From Psychrobacter sp. AH5 (lineage in GTDB: Bacteria > Pseudomonadota > Gammaproteobacteria > Pseudomonadales > Moraxellaceae), in assembly GCF_040371085.1 (NCBI RefSeq), contig NZ_JAMBMT010000001.1:682001-746000 (forward strand): a stretch of 64,000 nucleotides of DNA, written 5' to 3'. The first letter of the stretch is position 1. Each line of letters starts with the position of its first letter. This document shows, piece after piece, positions 60,893-64,000 of this stretch. The notes beneath the pieces are model-generated. The model did no database searches. It saw only the letters and a program-made list of their open reading frames with translations, and had not been told where the DNA came from. Position numbers and translations under genes: made by a program.

Positions 60893-62573
60893 CTTCTGTA
60901 GCCAGTAATTGCATTTTGCGAGTTAAAGTATTGCGTCCCCAGCCCAAAAGGTTAGCCGCCGCTACTTTTCGGCCGCCACTTTGCTTGAGTGCTGCGGTCA
61001 AAAGCACCCGTTCAAATTGTGGCGCTGCTAGTTGTAGGATGTCGGTTTCACCTGCTTGTAGTGCTTGTTCAGCCCAATCTGCTAAGGCTTGTTGCCAGCT
61101 GATAGCTTGCTGGCTATCTACCACGGCGTTGGGTTGTGCTTCAGTAGCTAAGCTATCGACTTGCTTAGCGCGATTTGAGCGAATCAGGGCTTGATTGTCA
61201 CTGACAGCGTGAGCGGCTAGTAGCTCAGGAGGTAAATCTGCTACCGTTACCGTATCACCTGTAGCCATAACTGTCAGCCAAAGACAAACGTTTTCTAATT
61301 GTCTGACATTACCGCGCCAGTCAAAGGCTTGCATCATATGCATAGCGTCAACGCTTAATTGCTTGACCGAGGTATTCATCTGCTTGCCTGCCCGCTGCAT
61401 AAAATGATGGGTAAGCGCCGGAATGTCATCCAAGCGCTCGCGTAATGGCGGTAGCGGCAAACGAATAACGTTGAGCCGATAAAATAAATCTTCGCGGAAC
61501 TTGCCTTGCTGCACCAGCTGCTCTAAGTTTTGATGAGTGGCAGCAATGATACGCACATCAACCTTAATGGGCTGTTGACCGCCCACGCGATAAAACTCGC
61601 CATTCGCTAGGACGCGTAGCAGGCGCGTTTGCGTGCTAAAGGGCATATCGCCAATCTCATCCAAAAATAGCGTACCGCCATCAGCTTGCTCAAAGCGTCC
61701 TTGTCGCTGGGTGGTGGCACCAGTAAAAGCGCCTTTTTCGTGACCGAATAATTCTGACTCAATTAAATCATGTGGAATCGCCGCCATATTCAGCGCAATA
61801 AAGGACTGCTTAGCGCGCGGAGAGCTTTGATGTAAGGCGCTAGCGACCAGCTCTTTGCCGGTGCCTGACTCGCCTGTGATCAATACGGTAATGGGCGAGT
61901 GCGCTAGGCGACCAATAGCGCGAAATACCGTTTGCATCGCTGGCGACTGACCGATAATAGCGTTTGGATTGGTGATAGCGTTAACATTGTGAATAGTATT
62001 ATCACTACTATTAGCGCCGCTTTTATTAGGCTCTTTATCGCCTGTTTGCTGACTGCTTTTTATAGCAATAGGAGGCTTATGGTTGATGGGGACTTGAGCG
62101 GCGGGCGTGGTAGTGGTTTTATGGTCAGTAGCGGCTTGTTTAGGAGAATAGCCAATAGCTTTATAAATAAGCGCTACCGCGTCGTCCAAATCAAAAGGCT
62201 TGGGTAGATAATCAAAAGCGCCTGCTTGGTAGCTATTAATCGCTGAGCTAAGGTCTGAGTGCGCGGTCATAATAACGATAGGCAGCTTAGGAAAATGCTT
62301 ATTGACCCAGTCACTAAAGGAGAGTCCGTCCATCATCGGCATACGAATATCAGTAAGGATGACATCGGGTAAGGCCGCTCTTGACTCGCGCTGCGCTAGG
62401 ATATCATTGAGCCGAGTCCAGGCCGCTTGAGCTTGTACAAAGCTAATTACCTCTAGATTGGCATCGCTAAAAGTATCATTTAATACCAGACGCAAAGCGG
62501 CATCATCATCGATAAGCCACAGGGTCGCTACGGTAGTTACCGCACTAGCTTGCAAGTTATTATCAACAGTCAT
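60873..62573 (-). CDS. glnG: Nitrogen regulation response regulator NtrC
   Basis: A 566-residue sigma-54 activator. The receiver domain has phospho-acceptor Asp in [14 protein letters not shown] long Ala/Thr/Lys linker leads to the AAA+ domain with GESGTGKE, the sigma-54 contact loop GAFTGA and [13 protein letters not shown]. The C-terminal Fis-type HTH has [20 protein letters not shown]. The usual family end after KMQLL is extended here by ATEDIVNTL, of which IVNTL and the stop come from repeat copy C. It activates glnA and nitrogen-scavenging genes when phosphorylated by NtrB. Confidence 0.95.
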   Translation of the reverse strand: MTVDNNLQASAVTTVATLWLIDDDAALRLVLNDTFSDANLEVISFVQAQAAWTRLNDILAQRESRAALPDVILTDIRMPMMDGLSFSDWVNKHFPKLPIVIMTAHSDLSSAINSYQAGAFDYLPKPFDLDDAVALIYKAIGYSPKQAATDHKTTTTPAAQVPINHKPPIAIKSSQQTGDKEPNKSGANSSDNTIHNVNAITNPNAIIGQSPAMQTVFRAIGRLAHSPITVLITGESGTGKELVASALHQSSPRAKQSFIALNMAAIPHDLIESELFGHEKGAFTGATTQRQGRFEQADGGTLFLDEIGDMPFSTQTRLLRVLANGEFYRVGGQQPIKVDVRIIAATHQNLEQLVQQGKFREDLFYRLNVIRLPLPPLRERLDDIPALTHHFMQRAGKQMNTSVKQLSVDAMHMMQAFDWRGNVRQLENVCLWLTVMATGDTVTVADLPPELLAAHAVSDNQALIRSNRAKQVDSLATEAQPNAVVDSQQAISWQQALADWAEQALQAGETDILQLAAPQFERVLLTAALKQSGGRKVAAANLLGWGRNTLTRKMQLLATEDIVNTL

Positions 62574-62666
62574 ATAAAGGCCTAATGTGCTATAGAATCA
62601 AGATATACCCAAAGGTGTGATACAAAATAGTACGCTTTAAATAATAGTAGCATAAGCTAGCAATCT

Positions 62667-63875
62667 CTACTGACGATCTAAAGGCTGCGCAAAAGGCAGG
62701 TAGAGGACAAAGCTAGTTTGGTTATCGTCCTCATCGAGCGCTGAGCTGACCTCAATCATACCATGATGGCGGCTGACGATATCTTGTACAATCGCTAAGC
62801 CCAAACCTGTTCCGGCAGCGCGGCTAGTAACCATGGGGAAAAATATTTGTTCAATAAACGCCGGATCAATACCGCTGCCATTATCGGTAATGCTAATTTG
62901 CAGTACTTGCTTATGCTGCTGATGACCTATAGTGTGCTGAAACGCGACACGGGTTTGAATAGAGAGCTTTGGGTAATAAGCTTGCCGTTGGTCTGCTAAA
63001 GACAGCTGCTCTTCGTACTCAGTCATAGATTCGCACGCATTATTCACTAGATTCAAAAACAGCTGAATTAACTGGTCTCTATCCGCCTCTAGCTCTGGCA
63101 ATGATAAATCGTAATCGCGGTGTAAGGTAATATTGGGATATTGGCTGAGCATTAAAGTCAAAACGTGCTCTAGCGGCTGATGAATATTGAGCTTCTGCCA
63201 ATTAGCGAGCTGATTGGAGCCTAGTAGTTGTCCGATTAAATCAGTTAGGCGGTCGGTCTCATTGATAATAACATCGCTATAAGTCTGTAGCTTTTGCTTT
63301 AGAGTCTGCTCGTTAAGCTTATTAAATTGACGCTCTAATAATTGCGCCGCGCCGCGAATACCTGCTAAGGGGTTTTTGACCTCATGAGCGACTGAACGCA
63401 GCATTTGCCGGGCGACACTATATTGTTGCTGCTGACGCTGCTCATCAGTGATACGACTTTGCCGGTCTTTGCCCCACATCTCAACGATAAAGTAACTTTC
63501 GCTCTCATAAGTGACCGGCGTGACGCTATAGTCTATCAATAGCGGCGCGCTAGGATTTGATGAGCGCTTTATAGTGTGATCGTGAGTGATAAAAGGCTGC
63601 TGATACTGCTGCGCTTGGCAAAAGCGTTCCGTCAGCGAATCGGTTGATAAGTGATCGGTCTTTGTGCATTTATTATTTAGCTCTTTAGGCGCAAGCAAAT
63701 TCAGTACCGATTGCTCTAATAATCTACTATAACTGATAGCTAATAGCTGCTCTGCCTGAGCGTTGACCCACTTAATATGTAGCGACTCATCGATCCATAA
63801 AATAGCGGTAAACAACTGCTGCGAGATAAAGGCTAAGTCTGGCGTGCGCGCAGAAGCTGCTAAATGACTGATCAT
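62667..63875 (-). CDS. glnL: Nitrogen regulation sensor kinase NtrB
   Basis: A 402-residue soluble histidine kinase. The PAS domain (AILWIDESLHIKWVNAQAEQ) is followed by the DHp histidine in SVAHEVKNPLAGIRGAAQLL and the ATPase domain with N box LVNNACESM, DNGSGIDPAFIEQIF and TGLGLAIVQDIVSRHHG. It phosphorylates NtrC under nitrogen limitation. The ATG at 63875 with TAGG eight bases ahead is chosen over a TTG at 63905. It is 93 bp upstream of ntrC in one operon. 63876-64000 shows only AT-rich sequence. Confidence 0.95.
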   Translation of the reverse strand: MISHLAASARTPDLAFISQQLFTAILWIDESLHIKWVNAQAEQLLAISYSRLLEQSVLNLLAPKELNNKCTKTDHLSTDSLTERFCQAQQYQQPFITHDHTIKRSSNPSAPLLIDYSVTPVTYESESYFIVEMWGKDRQSRITDEQRQQQQYSVARQMLRSVAHEVKNPLAGIRGAAQLLERQFNKLNEQTLKQKLQTYSDVIINETDRLTDLIGQLLGSNQLANWQKLNIHQPLEHVLTLMLSQYPNITLHRDYDLSLPELEADRDQLIQLFLNLVNNACESMTEYEEQLSLADQRQAYYPKLSIQTRVAFQHTIGHQQHKQVLQISITDNGSGIDPAFIEQIFFPMVTSRAAGTGLGLAIVQDIVSRHHGMIEVSSALDEDDNQTSFVLYLPFAQPLDRQ

Positions 63876-64000
63876 AAAAAAGCCTATAGAGTAAAATGAC
63901 GCCAAGTTTTAGGCGCTGATGATTTAAACCTAAACATTTAACCACAAATCAACAGGATAGCGCGGCAAAACTAGCGGTTATCACAAAAAAAACGTACAAT

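Overview
The window looks like a chromosome segment of a Moraxellaceae bacterium, most likely Psychrobacter. The case rests on moderate GC, protein flavour (GyrA, NtrB/NtrC, CmoM, YcgL-type, DUF4298, DUF815), an AT-rich intergenic style and a roughly 150-bp intergenic repeat present three times. This is inference from sequence character; no database search was run.

Layout. 1-2.7 kb: 5' part of gcvT (minus strand) behind a tandem glycine riboswitch, a YcgL-family gene and a membrane protein. 2.75-3.8 kb: a complete IS30-family element. 3.85-7.8 kb: dispersed repeat copy A, a MoxR ATPase/VWA pair and an MltB-like lytic transglycosylase lipoprotein. 7.9-13.4 kb: four consecutive minus-strand glycosyltransferases with a complete IS982-family element just upstream of the first. 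15-20 kb: an oxidative-stress block (small partner protein, DyP peroxidase, catalase-like protein, glutathionyl-hydroquinone reductase-like GST, DUF4298). 20-23.7 kb: DedA protein, D-cysteine desulfhydrase-like enzyme, Tsx/DUF5020-like outer-membrane protein and a CopD-like membrane protein.

23.93-36.11 kb is a 12.1-kb genomic island bounded by a 57-bp perfect direct repeat. The right copy is the 3' part of an intact tRNA-Asp gene; the left copy is an orphan tRNA fragment with its own terminator. No integrase is visible. The cargo is almost entirely orphan C-terminal tips of CdiA/filamentous-haemagglutinin type toxins with putative immunity genes, with no secretion partner (CdiB/TpsB) and no TPS N-terminus. 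At least four module families occur: a 121-residue lipoprotein cassette in four copies (one split by an IS3-family element, one decayed), an 85-87-residue lipoprotein family (three copies plus a decayed one), a family of 35-37-residue single-membrane-span peptides (three copies) directly behind related toxin tails, and a toxin/179-ORF immunity pair joined by an ATGA overlap. One toxin frame is split by an IS630-type element and rejoins in frame once the insertion is removed. The tiny membrane peptides and the graveyard architecture are the most novel-looking content.

36.2-48.3 kb: tRNA-Val and tRNA-Asp with a consensus promoter, cardiolipin synthase (possible ATA start), a Sel1-repeat protein, waaA-rsmE, a ferric-iron ABC transporter (binding protein, permease, ATPase), cmoM and a small membrane protein. 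48.6-58.5 kb: an autotransporter GDSL esterase, gyrA with wild-type quinolone-determining residues, a RarD-like permease, a GST, a small membrane protein, ribonuclease Z and a DUF815 ATPase. 58.5-64 kb: repeat copy B, a protein kinase-like gene, a membrane-anchored protein, tRNA-Leu, repeat copy C (whose end supplies the stop codon of ntrC), and the nitrogen two-component genes ntrC and ntrB.
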